Assembly: GCF_002914525.1 (NCBI RefSeq)
Contig: NZ_LODW01000064.1
Coordinates: 1-60,275 of the forward strand
Direction: 5' to 3'
DNA length: 60,275 nucleotides
From: Rhizobium hidalgonense
GTDB taxonomy: Bacteria > Pseudomonadota > Alphaproteobacteria > Rhizobiales > Rhizobiaceae
The notes beneath the pieces are model-generated. The model saw nothing but the letters and a program-made list of their open reading frames with translations. It was not told where the DNA came from and did no database searches. Both the position numbers and the translations under genes were made by a program. Positions 9,159 through 16,778 of this stretch are shown one piece after another; position 1 is the first letter of the stretch, and the number at the start of each line of letters is the position of its first letter.

Positions 9159-9416
9159 TCACGGCGCAGTCTCAATTCCGATCGCCAAGACCGGATAGGG
9201 ATCGTTCTCCCTGCCGCCGCAGGCTCCGCCCGGCATAAATGAAAAATATTCCTCTTTGTCAATTGCCAGCAAGGATGGCTCGAAGACGCGGCGTCGTGCG
9301 GGCGCTGCCGTGAAGAACATTTCCCATAGTGCACCCTCTTCCAGACGACTCAGGATCGATGATGCGCCATCACACTCAGGGACTACACACCCCTTTTCCG
9401 CTCGACGGAAGACCAC
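9159..9416 (-). pseudogene. Possible 5'-truncated gene fragment at the cargo/phage junction
   Basis: An 85-codon minus-strand frame, opening with a GTG at 9416, has a protein-like composition (for example LEEGALWEMFFTAAPARRR and EEYFSFMPGGACGG) but no recognisable family. Its 5' end coincides with the point where similarity to the other copy of the phage-gene leader begins (about 9412), so it may be a gene cut at a recombination boundary. A second minus-strand frame (9053-9334) overlaps it and could be its frameshifted continuation. Apart from this, 9057-9411 shows nothing I can name. Confidence 0.25.
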
Positions 9417-9500
9417 CGCGTACTATTGAACGTCAACTCTCACTCCCGTCTCCACGCAGGGGCCGGGCGCCCGCTCTATCCCAAACCCGGAGCCCACCCC

Positions 9501-9755
9501 ATGCTCGTCCATAACTGGCGCGCGGTGATCAAGCACGCCTGGTCCGTCCGTCTGATGGCGCTGGCGCTGCTCTGTATCGTCCTTGAGCCCGTCATCAATT
9601 TCGTCGCGGCAACCTGGGTGTCGCGCAACCTCTACATCCAGCTCGCCATGTCGGCGGCGACAGGGCTTTTCGTCGTTGCGGCGATCGTCGCCCGCATTTT
9701 CGTTCAGCAGAAAATCTCAGGAGATCTGAATGGCAAACCGCCTGCAGAAGGGTAG
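9501..9755 (+). CDS. Small phage-type membrane protein (DUF7940-like), holin position
   Basis: An 84-residue protein starting MLVHNWRAVIKHAWSVR with two hydrophobic segments (about residues 18-38 and 47-66). It resembles, from memory, DUF7940 proteins found next to endolysins in rhizobial and agrobacterial phages; its size, topology and place directly before the endolysin suggest a holin or lysis accessory role (inference). The start at 9501 is preferred over an upstream in-frame ATG at 9426 because the duplicate at 7009 begins at the same codon. The 3' end overlaps the endolysin start by 26 bases, as in phage lysis cassettes. Confidence 0.65.
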   Translation: MLVHNWRAVIKHAWSVRLMALALLCIVLEPVINFVAATWVSRNLYIQLAMSAATGLFVVAAIVARIFVQQKISGDLNGKPPAEG

Positions 9756-10193
9756 TGCCGCCGCGGCCATGGCTGTGGCGCTGGTCGGGTCGTTCGAGGG
9801 ATTGCGGCAGAATGCCCATCCCGATCCGGCCACACGGGGGCAGCCGTGGACGATCTGCTACGGCAGCACCAATGGCGTCAAACCCGGGGATCGCAAGACG
9901 GTGGAGCAGTGCAAGGCGCTCCTGGCGCTGGAGCTCAACACCTATGCGCGCGGCTCGAAGGCTGTGTGCGCGTGCCGCTGCCGGATGCGCGCTTCGTGGC
10001 GCTGACCTCCTTCGCCTATAATGTCGGGGTCAAGGCCGCTTGCGGCTCGAGCGCGGTCAGGCTCATCAACCAGGGTAGGACGGCCGAGGGCTGCGAGGCG
10101 CTGTTGAAGTGGAACCGCGCCGCCGGCATCACCTTTCCCGGCCTTGTCAGGCGCCGGCAGAAAGAGCGGCAATTCTGCCTGGAGGGCATCTGA
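9730..10193 (+). pseudogene. Phage-type endolysin (GH24 lysozyme), frameshifted
   Basis: The 5' frame gives MANRLQKGSAAAAMAV, then VGSFEGLRQNAHPDPATRG and WTICYGSTNG, the GH24 lysozyme active-site block (catalytic Glu at about residue 23 in SFEGLR). After YARGS, at about 9957, the frame is lost. The next frame continues the same protein with EGCVRVPLPDARFVALTSF and AYNVGVKAACGSS, then WNRAAGITFPGLVRRRQKE. One missing G (GGCTCG|AAGG for GGCTCGGAAGG) explains it. The N-terminal hydrophobic stretch could be a signal-arrest segment, which would allow export without a holin pore. The stop overlaps the Rz-like start by one base. It is either a genuine lesion or a single-base sequencing error. Confidence 0.75.
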
Positions 10194-10555
10194 TGTTCTC
10201 CCTGCTCGACACCCTCAAAATGGGCACCGGCATCGCCGCCGGCCTGGTGCTCTATCACCTCTATGCCGTTTCGATCGGCTATCCCTCGGCGGCGCGCCAG
10301 GCGCGCGCGGGATATGTGCTGCTGGCCGAGAAGGCTGCGGCCGATGCGAGAGCGGCCGAGATGGAGCGCCAGCGCAATGCGGCCTCGCTCGCCACCGAAG
10401 AGCACAGCAAGCGCCTTCTGGCCGCGGAGGCTTCAGAGAAGGCGGCCAGAGACACACTCGAAACCGAGATCCAATCCTATGAACTTCAGCTTTCTGAAAA
10501 GAACCGCGCTTGCGCTGTCACTGCTGCTGATCGTCAGTGGCTGCTCCGCCACTGA
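10193..10555 (+). CDS. Rz-like inner-membrane spanin subunit
   Basis: A 120-residue protein: one N-terminal TM helix (about residues 8-28, TGIAAGLVLYHLYAV), then a long alanine/glutamate-rich helical region (about 40-105) suited to a periplasmic coiled coil. The position after the endolysin, the topology and an out-of-frame lipoprotein gene starting inside its 3' end identify it as an i-spanin (Rz), which links the inner and outer membranes in the last step of phage lysis. The ATG at 10193 overlaps the endolysin TGA (TGATG), which fixes the start by coupling. Confidence 0.7.
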   Translation: MFSLLDTLKMGTGIAAGLVLYHLYAVSIGYPSAARQARAGYVLLAEKAAADARAAEMERQRNAASLATEEHSKRLLAAEASEKAARDTLETEIQSYELQLSEKNRACAVTAADRQWLLRH

Positions 10556-10787
10556 GCGGCTGAACAGGGCCTCTGTCATGAAGGGGCAGGCGGCGGCCGG
10601 CATCGCGCTGCCGCCTTTGCCCGATGATCTGCGCCGGCAGGAAGCGCATGCGCCGGTCCGCGAAGGCGAGCCTGTCATCGCCATCCTTGCCCGCGAGCGC
10701 CAGGCGCTCGACCGCGCCAATGCCCGCCAGGGGCGCATGGAGCAATTTTACGACGACCTCACCAGCAGAATTGGATCCCGCCGATGA
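10479..10787 (+). CDS. Rz1-like outer-membrane spanin lipoprotein
   Basis: A 102-residue lipoprotein that begins within the Rz-like gene in another frame, overlapping it by 77 bases. The signal peptide MNFSFLKRTALALSLLLIVSGC ends in a lipobox (IVSGC, Cys at about 22). A proline-containing linker (IALPPLPDDLRR) and a helical region (AILARERQALDRANARQGRM) follow. Overlap with the Rz gene and lipidation are the defining signs of an o-spanin; it is somewhat longer than typical Rz1. It ends four bases into the next gene, giving a continuous chain of overlapping starts and stops. Confidence 0.7.
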   Translation: MNFSFLKRTALALSLLLIVSGCSATERLNRASVMKGQAAAGIALPPLPDDLRRQEAHAPVREGEPVIAILARERQALDRANARQGRMEQFYDDLTSRIGSRR

Positions 10788-12636
10788 TGAACGGAATATC
10801 GCTCGCCGTAACAAGCCCGAGGTTCAGGGCTGGCGCATCCGGCCCGGTCGATCCCGACCGCTACATGTTCTTCGCCACCCGCAACCGCATGCCCTCGGGC
10901 ACCATCGTGACGGCCGCATCCGGCACGAATTATGTGTGCAGCAAGATCATAGTCAGCACGCCGCAATATAAGACGCGGACTTTCCGCTTTCACCTCTCGG
11001 GCTTCGCGTCGACGGAAGGCGGAAACTCCCCGCAGGAGACGATTGTCACCGGAACCATCGGTACGCCCGGCAACTCCGTCCTTATCGATGAAATGTATAT
11101 GCGCGTTGGCGGCACCTTCCATCAGCTGCAGTTCGGTGCATCGAACACGGTTACGATCGCCGACCAGACCAACGGCGCGTGGACGGATGAAATCACCATT
11201 CCCGACGTCGCCGCCGAAAGCGCGATCGAACTCTGGACTTTCTACCACACCGCCGTTGCCGAAAAGATCTGGCCCGTCTACCGCATCCAGAAGCATCGAG
11301 GCGAGCGAATCTGGGGGGCAAGTGACCTTGCCACGCTGGAAGCCTTTATGGCCACCCCGGATGCCGACAGCACGGCGTCTCTCGACACGGGATATGGCAC
11401 ACAGGCGCAGCCGCAATATTTCGGCCCCGACTTCATGGTCGCCAAAGGCGATTGGGATGGCCGCCCGGTCGCGCTCGGCTTTTGTGACAGCCTCGGCGAA
11501 GGTCGACAGGAGTTCAGCTCGGCTGCGGATGACCGCGGCAATCTCGGCTGGTTCCGCCGCTGGCTCGACAAGGACGGGATCAATGGCCGCACGCCGCATC
11601 TGCTGATGGGCATGCCGGGAGCGGGTTCCGTCCGCGAATATACCGGGTCCAGATCTTCCATTGCCACGCGTCGCAGGGATATCGTCCGCGAAATTATCGC
11701 CTTCAACAGCGGCGAATGGCCGTTCACTGTCGTCGCCAATCAGCTGGGGCAGAACGATATTTCGACCTCTTACAACACGTGGTTCAACACCAACTACCGC
11801 AGTTTGGTGACCCGCATCCGCGCTGAATATCCTGGCGCCAAGATCGTCGCCTTCCCGCCGCTTGGCCGTACCGACATCCAGAAGACCATAACGCTGACCT
11901 CGGCAGGGACGGTGGCCACCGGCACGATAGCGGCCGGCACCACCGGCCTTGCCAGCGGGCAGACTATCAGCATTACCGGGGCGACACCGACCGCCTACAA
12001 CGGCAACGTCGTGATTACGGTCACAGGTCCGAATAGCTTCACATACGATTTTACGGGCGGCACGTCGCCGGCGACCGGAACAATTCGCCTCGGCGAACTG
12101 GGATTGAGGGTCGAGTTTCAAGCCTATTCGGCCAATCAGTCATGGCCGGCCGACGGGACGCATCGGGAAAGTGGCGGCTGCATGATGATATCATGGCGCA
12201 GACGTCGTCCTGCTGCGACGCGGCGATCGATACTTACTCAGCCTGGGTGTCGCCCTCACGCGGCGGCTGCTGGCCCGGTATGCTGGAACTGCCAAGCACG
12301 ACGCTGACGGTCCAGGCCGGCACAGACGGCGTTGCTACCTACAATTCCATCACCGTGGCAGATGCGAGCTTCCTTCGAGCAGAGCAGACCATCAATCTCT
12401 ATTCCGGCCCCGACGGCCTAGCGCGCCTAAGCACGCAGGTCATCGCCAGCATTGCCGGCAACGTCATCACATATCAAGGCACGAGCGCGGTGGTGATGCC
12501 GATTGGAACGGTCGTCCGTCCGGCCGAGGCGATCGGGGAAAACACGCCAGCATCCATGGTGCACCCGCAACCCGTTATGATCGACCGCATTGTCAGCGGC
12601 ATCGCCCAGTCCGAAAAAACGAAATTCGCAATCTAG
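10784..12636 (+). pseudogene. SGNH/GDSL hydrolase with inserted Ig-like domain, phage-tail type, frameshifted near the end
   Basis: The first frame runs to 12307 (507 codons). An N-terminal beta-rich region (about 1-180) precedes an SGNH esterase core: block I FCDSLGEG (Ser about 236), block III LGQND (Asn about 324) and block V DGTH (Asp 457, His 460). Between blocks III and V lies an inserted beta domain (about 372-432) with the repetitive pattern ASGQTISITGATPTAYNG seen in phage Ig-like domains. Right after His460 (12163) the frame is lost; the frame open from 12142 to 12636 continues with GKWRLHDDIMAQ, then a second beta-rich tail. One missing C in CATC(C)GGG restores it. All catalytic residues precede the lesion, so the truncated product might still be active. 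Confidence 0.65.
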
Positions 12637-12646
12637 AGGCACCCGC

Positions 12647-12997
12647 ATGAACACATCTGACTTCGACCCCCGGCTGCATCAGCAGATGGGGGAACTGCTC
12701 GCAGAGGTCCGCAATCTCAGGGATGCTTTCAGGCAATCGGAAATCAAATCCGACAACAGCCGGTCTCAGATGCACGGACGGCTGGATCTCCTCGTTGATC
12801 GCGTTGGCAAGGTCGAGGGAACCGCTTCGGCCGTGCAAGAGGATATCTCGGAAATGCGGCCGGTGACCGATGACGTCCGCCGGTGGAAGCTCATGGGGCT
12901 CGGCGCTCTCGGGATCGTCGGGATAGGGGCGTCGGCGCTTACCTTCATGATCACCAAGTTTGGTGCGTCTGCTGCTGGGTGGTTTGTCGGAAAATAG
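12647..12997 (+). CDS. Coiled-coil/TM protein, DUF1515-like
   Basis: 116 residues: heptad-like helices from about 10 to 80 (HQQMGELLAEVRNLRDAF, MHGRLDLLVDRVGKVEG), then KLMGLGALGIVGIGASALTF as a single TM segment near the C-terminus. The layout matches, from memory, the DUF1515 family found in rhizobial prophage-like regions. The function is unknown. It follows the SGNH gene by ten bases and ends the plus-strand cassette. It could be a membrane-tethered lysis or immunity accessory, but nothing in the sequence shows this. Confidence 0.6.
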   Translation: MNTSDFDPRLHQQMGELLAEVRNLRDAFRQSEIKSDNSRSQMHGRLDLLVDRVGKVEGTASAVQEDISEMRPVTDDVRRWKLMGLGALGIVGIGASALTFMITKFGASAAGWFVGK

Positions 12998-13059
12998 AGG
13001 CACAGGCGCAAAGTAAACTGGCCATTGCATCTGCTCCCCCGGCCCTGGACTCCAAAAAA

Positions 13060-13077
13060 GCCCCGCCGTAGCGGGGC
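13060..13077 (-). terminator. GC hairpin ending the phage cassette
   Basis: GCCCCGC (13060-13066), loop CGTA, GCGGGGC (13071-13077) is a perfect 7-bp stem. Read on the minus strand it is followed by TTTTTT, so as an intrinsic terminator it points leftward. On the plus strand it lies 63 bases after the last cassette gene and may still slow or stabilise that transcript's end. The rest of 12998-13295 contains only this hairpin and an AT-rich stretch near 13225 that could hold the promoter of the next small gene. Confidence 0.5.
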
Positions 13078-13295
13078 AAGTCGTTGACAACGCGGATCGC
13101 ACGGGAGGAACACCCATGCTTTCCTGCTAATATAACGAAAGAGGGCCCGGCTAGGTTCCGCTACAGTGTCGTATTGACGATAATTTACTGGTCGCACCAA
13201 GCGTTCCGCTGCCCTGAAACGAGCCTTTTAAATTTTAGCTATCGCTAACGAACAAATCCGCATCGGGCTGGTTCTCCTTTCAGGAGGAAACAGTC

Positions 13296-13481
13296 ATGAA
13301 GAGCATGAACAATCGCCAGGTTCGCATTCCGGGTCCCCGGGAGCTTGATATTGCAGAACATTGCCGCAAGTTCGGGATCAGTCCGGCCGAAGAAAAGAAG
13401 CTGAAGAAACTTCTCGGGTCTCGGGCACCTCTGCATGAAATCCAGGCCAACGCTCCGCCGCGACAGCCGAGGTGGCGTTGA
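13296..13481 (+). CDS. Small basic hypothetical protein
   Basis: 61 residues, rich in Arg, Lys and Pro: VRIPGPRELDIAEHCRKFG, then a charged helix AEEKKLKKLLG and a proline-rich end. A strong Shine-Dalgarno (AGGAGGA) lies nine bases before the ATG, and codon use is typical of the genome, so I treat it as a real gene. It resembles short rhizobial ORFs with an RIPGPRELDIAEHCR core that I recall but cannot place in a named family. It is monocistronic, with a strong terminator about 170 bases downstream. Confidence 0.6.
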   Translation: MKSMNNRQVRIPGPRELDIAEHCRKFGISPAEEKKLKKLLGSRAPLHEIQANAPPRQPRWR

Positions 13482-13650
13482 CAGAGGATGCGTCTGTTTC
13501 ACGCTCCGTTACGGCCATGACTCAAAGATTGAGCGGCGCCAGACGATGCCGCGAAGGCGAGGGACCGGATCTTGCTGCCGGGCGTCCTGATCGCCGATCC
13601 TGTTGATCAGGGAGGGCCGATTGTGGTGCTTACCCGTGAAAATCCGCTGA

Positions 13651-13676
13651 AAGCCCCGCTTCGCCGGGGTTTTTTG
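13651..13676 (+). terminator. Intrinsic terminator
   Basis: AAAGCCCCG, a short CTTCGC loop, CGGGGTTTTTT: a 5-bp GC stem extended by A-T pairs and followed by six T residues, a strong plus-strand terminator. It probably ends the transcript of the small gene at 13296. The remaining sequence between 13482 and 13977 has no supportable gene: its open frames are short, cysteine/arginine-rich and overlap on both strands. Confidence 0.7.
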
Positions 13677-13977
13677 ATGGGGTGCCGAGGCGCTTTGGTT
13701 TTTCGCAGGCGCCGAAGCATGCCAGTCTAACGATTGAAGCGGATCGAAGCAATTTTCGCTTGTTACTTGGCCCGACGGGGCGAGCGCGCCGGCTGATCTG
13801 CGGCGCCTGAATTGGCGGAACTTCCGACAAATAGTGACGTTGTGGCCGACGGACCGCGTAGCAGGTCTCGTCTCCTGTACCAACTGCTACCCCTGCAGTC
13901 GCTGCGCGGTCCACTGCACATCCGGGATGGCCGGAGCGCTTCTCTGCCCGGCCCGCACAGCCCGAAGCGCGAGCCGA

Positions 13978-14178
13978 TCAATGGGCAAGTTGGCGCGACA
14001 GCATGAGGATGTAATCATCAGCGATATCGGCGACCACCATCGCGGCTTCGGCTGGCGGATAGCCCTTGCCGATGGCCTCGCTGAGGATTTTCATCACGAG
14101 CGGTTCGAGTGCTTCCCGGCAGTCGGCGAGAGTTTCGACATGCGGGCATTTCGGACGAAATTGCAGGACGTTGTTCAT
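13978..14178 (-). CDS. Small helical hypothetical protein
   Basis: 66 residues beginning MNNVLQFRPKCPHVETLADC, then a helical body (LEPLVMKILSEAIGKGYPP and AAMVVADIADDYILML). The start at 14178 is chosen because GGAGGG precedes it by seven bases on the minus strand; a longer in-frame extension to 14385 lacks such a site. Codon use looks genuine. I do not recognise a family; the composition suggests a small cytosolic helical protein. It stands alone, reading toward the terminator and small gene on its left. No other gene is visible in 14179-14554. Confidence 0.55.
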   Translation of the reverse strand: MNNVLQFRPKCPHVETLADCREALEPLVMKILSEAIGKGYPPAEAAMVVADIADDYILMLSRQLAH

Positions 14179-14554
14179 GGCGTACCCTCCATATGATCGA
14201 GTTCGGCCCTCTATGGAAGCCGGCCTCTCGATGAAAGGCGGGCCACGGTTCCGGCGAGCTGTCCCGAAACCAAATGAGTCATCGTGAAAATACGATGGCA
14301 TAGGGCGGGAGGTATTCAAGGTGATGCTGATATTAAGGTAAGCCAGTAGGGTTAATTCGTCCACTGAGGGTTGATCGGTCCTCAACGGGCGCGTCCGTCA
14401 ATAGCGCAACACCTTGTTTACATGTCGCTTTTCGGGACAAAAAGACGGGGCGTTTTTTCAGATTTCCAGAAAAATGCCAGCATTCGCCATGCGGGCGTCA
14501 GGCTTGACATCGCGAGCCGGAGGATTTGTCCCGGGGCTGGACACCACATCGGAA

Positions 14555-14576
14555 AAGCCCACTTTCGCGGGCTTCG
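14555..14576 (-). terminator. Intrinsic terminator for the degP-like gene
   Basis: On the minus strand AAGCCC, an eight-base loop, then GGGCTTTTCC forms a stem followed by a short T run, about 145 bases beyond the protease stop codon and just past the tandem repeat there. Orientation and place suit termination of the protease transcript. Confidence 0.55.
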
Positions 14577-14606
14577 CCTTTCCAATCTCAAATTCGAAAT
14601 GCGCGC

Positions 14607-14768
14607 TCGTCTCAGGCTGCGCTGAACGGCACGGCGACGACGGTCTTGCTGCCAGGCGCGGCCGTTCAGGCCGCGGCAAACGGCACGGCGACGAAGGTTT
14701 TACTGCCAGACGCGGCCGTTCAGGCGGCGGCAAATGGCACAGCGACGAAGGTTTTACTGCCATCGCGT
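14607..14768 (-). repeat. 54-bp tandem repeat triplicating the 3' end of the protease gene
   Basis: AAYGGCACRGCGACG recurs at 14625, 14679 and 14733, exactly 54 bases (18 codons) apart, as do the flanking TTRCTGCC and CGCGGCCGTTCAGG blocks. Each unit encodes the protease C-terminus (GSKT[FV]VAVPF[AS]AA) followed by its TGA, so in-frame stops lie at 14720, 14666 and 14612. The two outer copies are untranslated. The outermost copy is the most diverged. Confidence 0.85.
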
Positions 14769-16222
14769 TCGACGAGCAGCAGCACCGATTTGCGGCCGGA
14801 TTTGCCGGCCTCGGCAATCGCGGTCTTGACGTCGCGGCTGTTGTGGACCGGTCGGTCGTTGACCGAGACGATCACATCGCCCGCCTGGATGCCGGCGGCA
14901 GCGGCCGACTTGTCGGGATCGACGCTGGCGACCACCGCGCCGCTGACGGCGCGCGGCAGGTTGAGCTGCTGGCGCATATCGGGCGTCAGCTCGGCAAGGC
15001 CGATGCCGAGGCTCGGCTGGCCGCTGCTCTCGCCCTTGCTATCCGGGCTTTCGGCGGCGGCCTGTTTCTGGCCGTCCTCGTTGCCGCCGACGGTGACGTT
15101 GAGGTCGATCGCCTTGCCGTCGCGCCAGATGCCGAGGGATTTCTTGGCGCCCGGCGAAAGATCGGCGACCAGCCGCGACAGGTCCTTCGGCGTCTTGACA
15201 GTCTGGCCGCCGACCGATGTGACGATATCGCCCGGCTTCACGCCGGCATGGGCGGCCGGCGTATCGGCGGTCACGGCGGCAACCAGTGCGCCTGACTTGT
15301 CGAGGCCGACGGCATCGGCGACATCTTTCGTCACCGGCTGGATCTGCACGCCGAGATAGCCGTGATCGATCGAGCCGTCCTTCTGCAGCTTGGCGACGAT
15401 CGCCTTGGCCTCATCGGACGGAATGGCGAAACCGACACCGACGCTGCCGCCGTTCGGCGAATAGATCGCGGTGTTGATGCCGACGACATTGCCGCTGCGG
15501 TCGACCAGCGGCCCGCCGGAGTTGCCGTGGTTGATCGGCGCGTCGATCTGGATGAAATCATCATACGGCCCGCTGTGCAGGTCGCGGCCGCGCGCCGAAA
15601 CGATGCCCGCCGTTACCGTGGTGCCGATGCCGAACGGGTTGCCGATCGCCAGAATCTGGTCGCCGAGCTTCAATTTGTCGGAATCGCCCCAGGCAATGGT
15701 CTGCAGCGGCTTTCCCGCCTCGATCTTGACGACGGCGACATCGGATTTCGGGTCGGTGCCGATCAGCTTCGCCGGCAGTTCGGTACCGTCATCGAGCGTC
15801 ACCTTGATGTCGACGGCATTGTCGATGACGTGATTGTTGGTGACGATCACCCCGTCCGGGCTGATGATGAAGCCGGAGCCGAGCGCCATGGCCTGCTGCG
15901 AAGGCCGGTTTTTCGGCGCCTGGCGCGGCAGCGGGATGCCCTGATCCTCGAAAAACTGGCGGAACTGCTCGTCCATCGGCGAATCCTGCTCGTCGGCGCT
16001 GACATCGGTCGCCTTCACAGTCGTGGTGATGGTAACGACGGCGGGCTTGTCGGCGTCGACGATCGACGCGAAGGAACCGCTGGCTGCGAGAACGCCGCCG
16101 GCATCGGCCGGTGCGGCAGAGGCGTTCGACGCGTTGATGGTCAACGGCAGGCATGCGGCGCCGGCGAGGATGGCAGCCCCGACCAGGGCTGCGGCGCGAT
16201 GTTTGCGGAGGATGTGTGACAT
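14720..16222 (-). CDS. DegP/DegQ-type periplasmic serine endoprotease (Do family)
   Basis: 500 residues. An N-terminal signal/TM segment (about 10-28) leads to a trypsin-like domain with the full triad: His131 in TNNHVID, Asp161 in KSDVAVV, Ser235 in GNSGGP. Two PDZ domains follow (about 285-375 and 410-500), each with a GV(K)PGDI or GIQAGDVI carboxylate-binding loop. The enzyme degrades misfolded envelope proteins in the periplasm. The start at 16222 has AAGGA eight bases upstream and keeps a normal signal peptide; the longer frame to 16390 would mask it. The 3' end is tandemly repeated beyond the stop. It reads toward a terminator at 14555. Confidence 0.92.
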   Translation of the reverse strand: MSHILRKHRAAALVGAAILAGAACLPLTINASNASAAPADAGGVLAASGSFASIVDADKPAVVTITTTVKATDVSADEQDSPMDEQFRQFFEDQGIPLPRQAPKNRPSQQAMALGSGFIISPDGVIVTNNHVIDNAVDIKVTLDDGTELPAKLIGTDPKSDVAVVKIEAGKPLQTIAWGDSDKLKLGDQILAIGNPFGIGTTVTAGIVSARGRDLHSGPYDDFIQIDAPINHGNSGGPLVDRSGNVVGINTAIYSPNGGSVGVGFAIPSDEAKAIVAKLQKDGSIDHGYLGVQIQPVTKDVADAVGLDKSGALVAAVTADTPAAHAGVKPGDIVTSVGGQTVKTPKDLSRLVADLSPGAKKSLGIWRDGKAIDLNVTVGGNEDGQKQAAAESPDSKGESSGQPSLGIGLAELTPDMRQQLNLPRAVSGAVVASVDPDKSAAAAGIQAGDVIVSVNDRPVHNSRDVKTAIAEAGKSGRKSVLLLVERDGSKTFVAVPFAAA

Positions 16223-16778
16223 GGTGATGGTCCTTGGAAGGGTGGCCCTTGCGAGAGCATTGACTTTGGATGGCGTCGGGCTTCCCCCTGGACCTGGCGT
16301 CGGATGGCGTTGGGCGCCAATTGCTCTCATCGCGGCGCAGCCGTTGGGGGGCGACCGGGCGAAAAAGAAGAATTCGCGCTCGGGATTCATATGATCGCCG
16401 CCAGCGGATTTACAAATTAAATATTGATCATGTTGATATTGCCGATTTGTAAGACATTACTGGAAGTTAATCTTTGTGCCGAGGGATTTTCGGACCAGCG
16501 CCCACGCTTTGGAAATTCCACGCCGACTTTGTTCCGCCTCGCGTCCGCCGCGGCGGTTTCACTTGAAATCTAATGGACTTATTCCCGCAGCCGGTGATCC
16601 GGTGCGACGCGCACGCCCGTACATTCCCGCCAGACGATCCAGCGGCTCTGTCTGCAGTTTTATCCCTGGATTCTGTTGCTAATTTAAAACGTTAGTAGAC
16701 TCTAAATTATTTATTCTTCAGAAAGCAAAGGCCGCGAATCGAGGGTTGGTGAGTCTCGCGGGCAGCATTTGAGGGACA
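16223..16778. promoter_or_regulatory. Divergent intergenic region, protease and lacI-family regulator
   Basis: 555 bases without a credible gene separate two divergent transcripts, so both promoters should be here. Two AT-rich stretches stand out: 16415-16450 (AAATATTGATCATGTTGATATT, an imperfect dyad, shown as far as it is symmetrical) and 16676-16715. The second contains CTAATTTAAAACGTTAG at about 16679-16695, an inverted CTAA/TTAG with a central ACGT-like core of the kind LacI-family regulators often bind. This is a candidate autoregulatory operator only. Confidence 0.35.

Noticed and set aside
9053..9334. Minus-strand frame beside the GT-C-like gene
   Set aside because: Arg/His-rich, overlaps the more protein-like fragment at 9159-9416; at most its frameshifted continuation.
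9730..10193. Programmed frameshift in the endolysin
   Set aside because: No slippery heptamer or pseudoknot seen at 9957; a one-base loss is the simpler explanation.
10748..12121. Long minus-strand open frame (457 codons) opposite the SGNH gene
   Set aside because: Arginine/glycine/aspartate-rich shadow of a high-GC gene; the plus strand carries the SGNH motifs.
13834..14196. Cysteine-rich plus-strand frame
   Set aside because: Overlaps the better-supported minus-strand gene (13978-14178), lacks a ribosome-binding site and has shadow-like composition.
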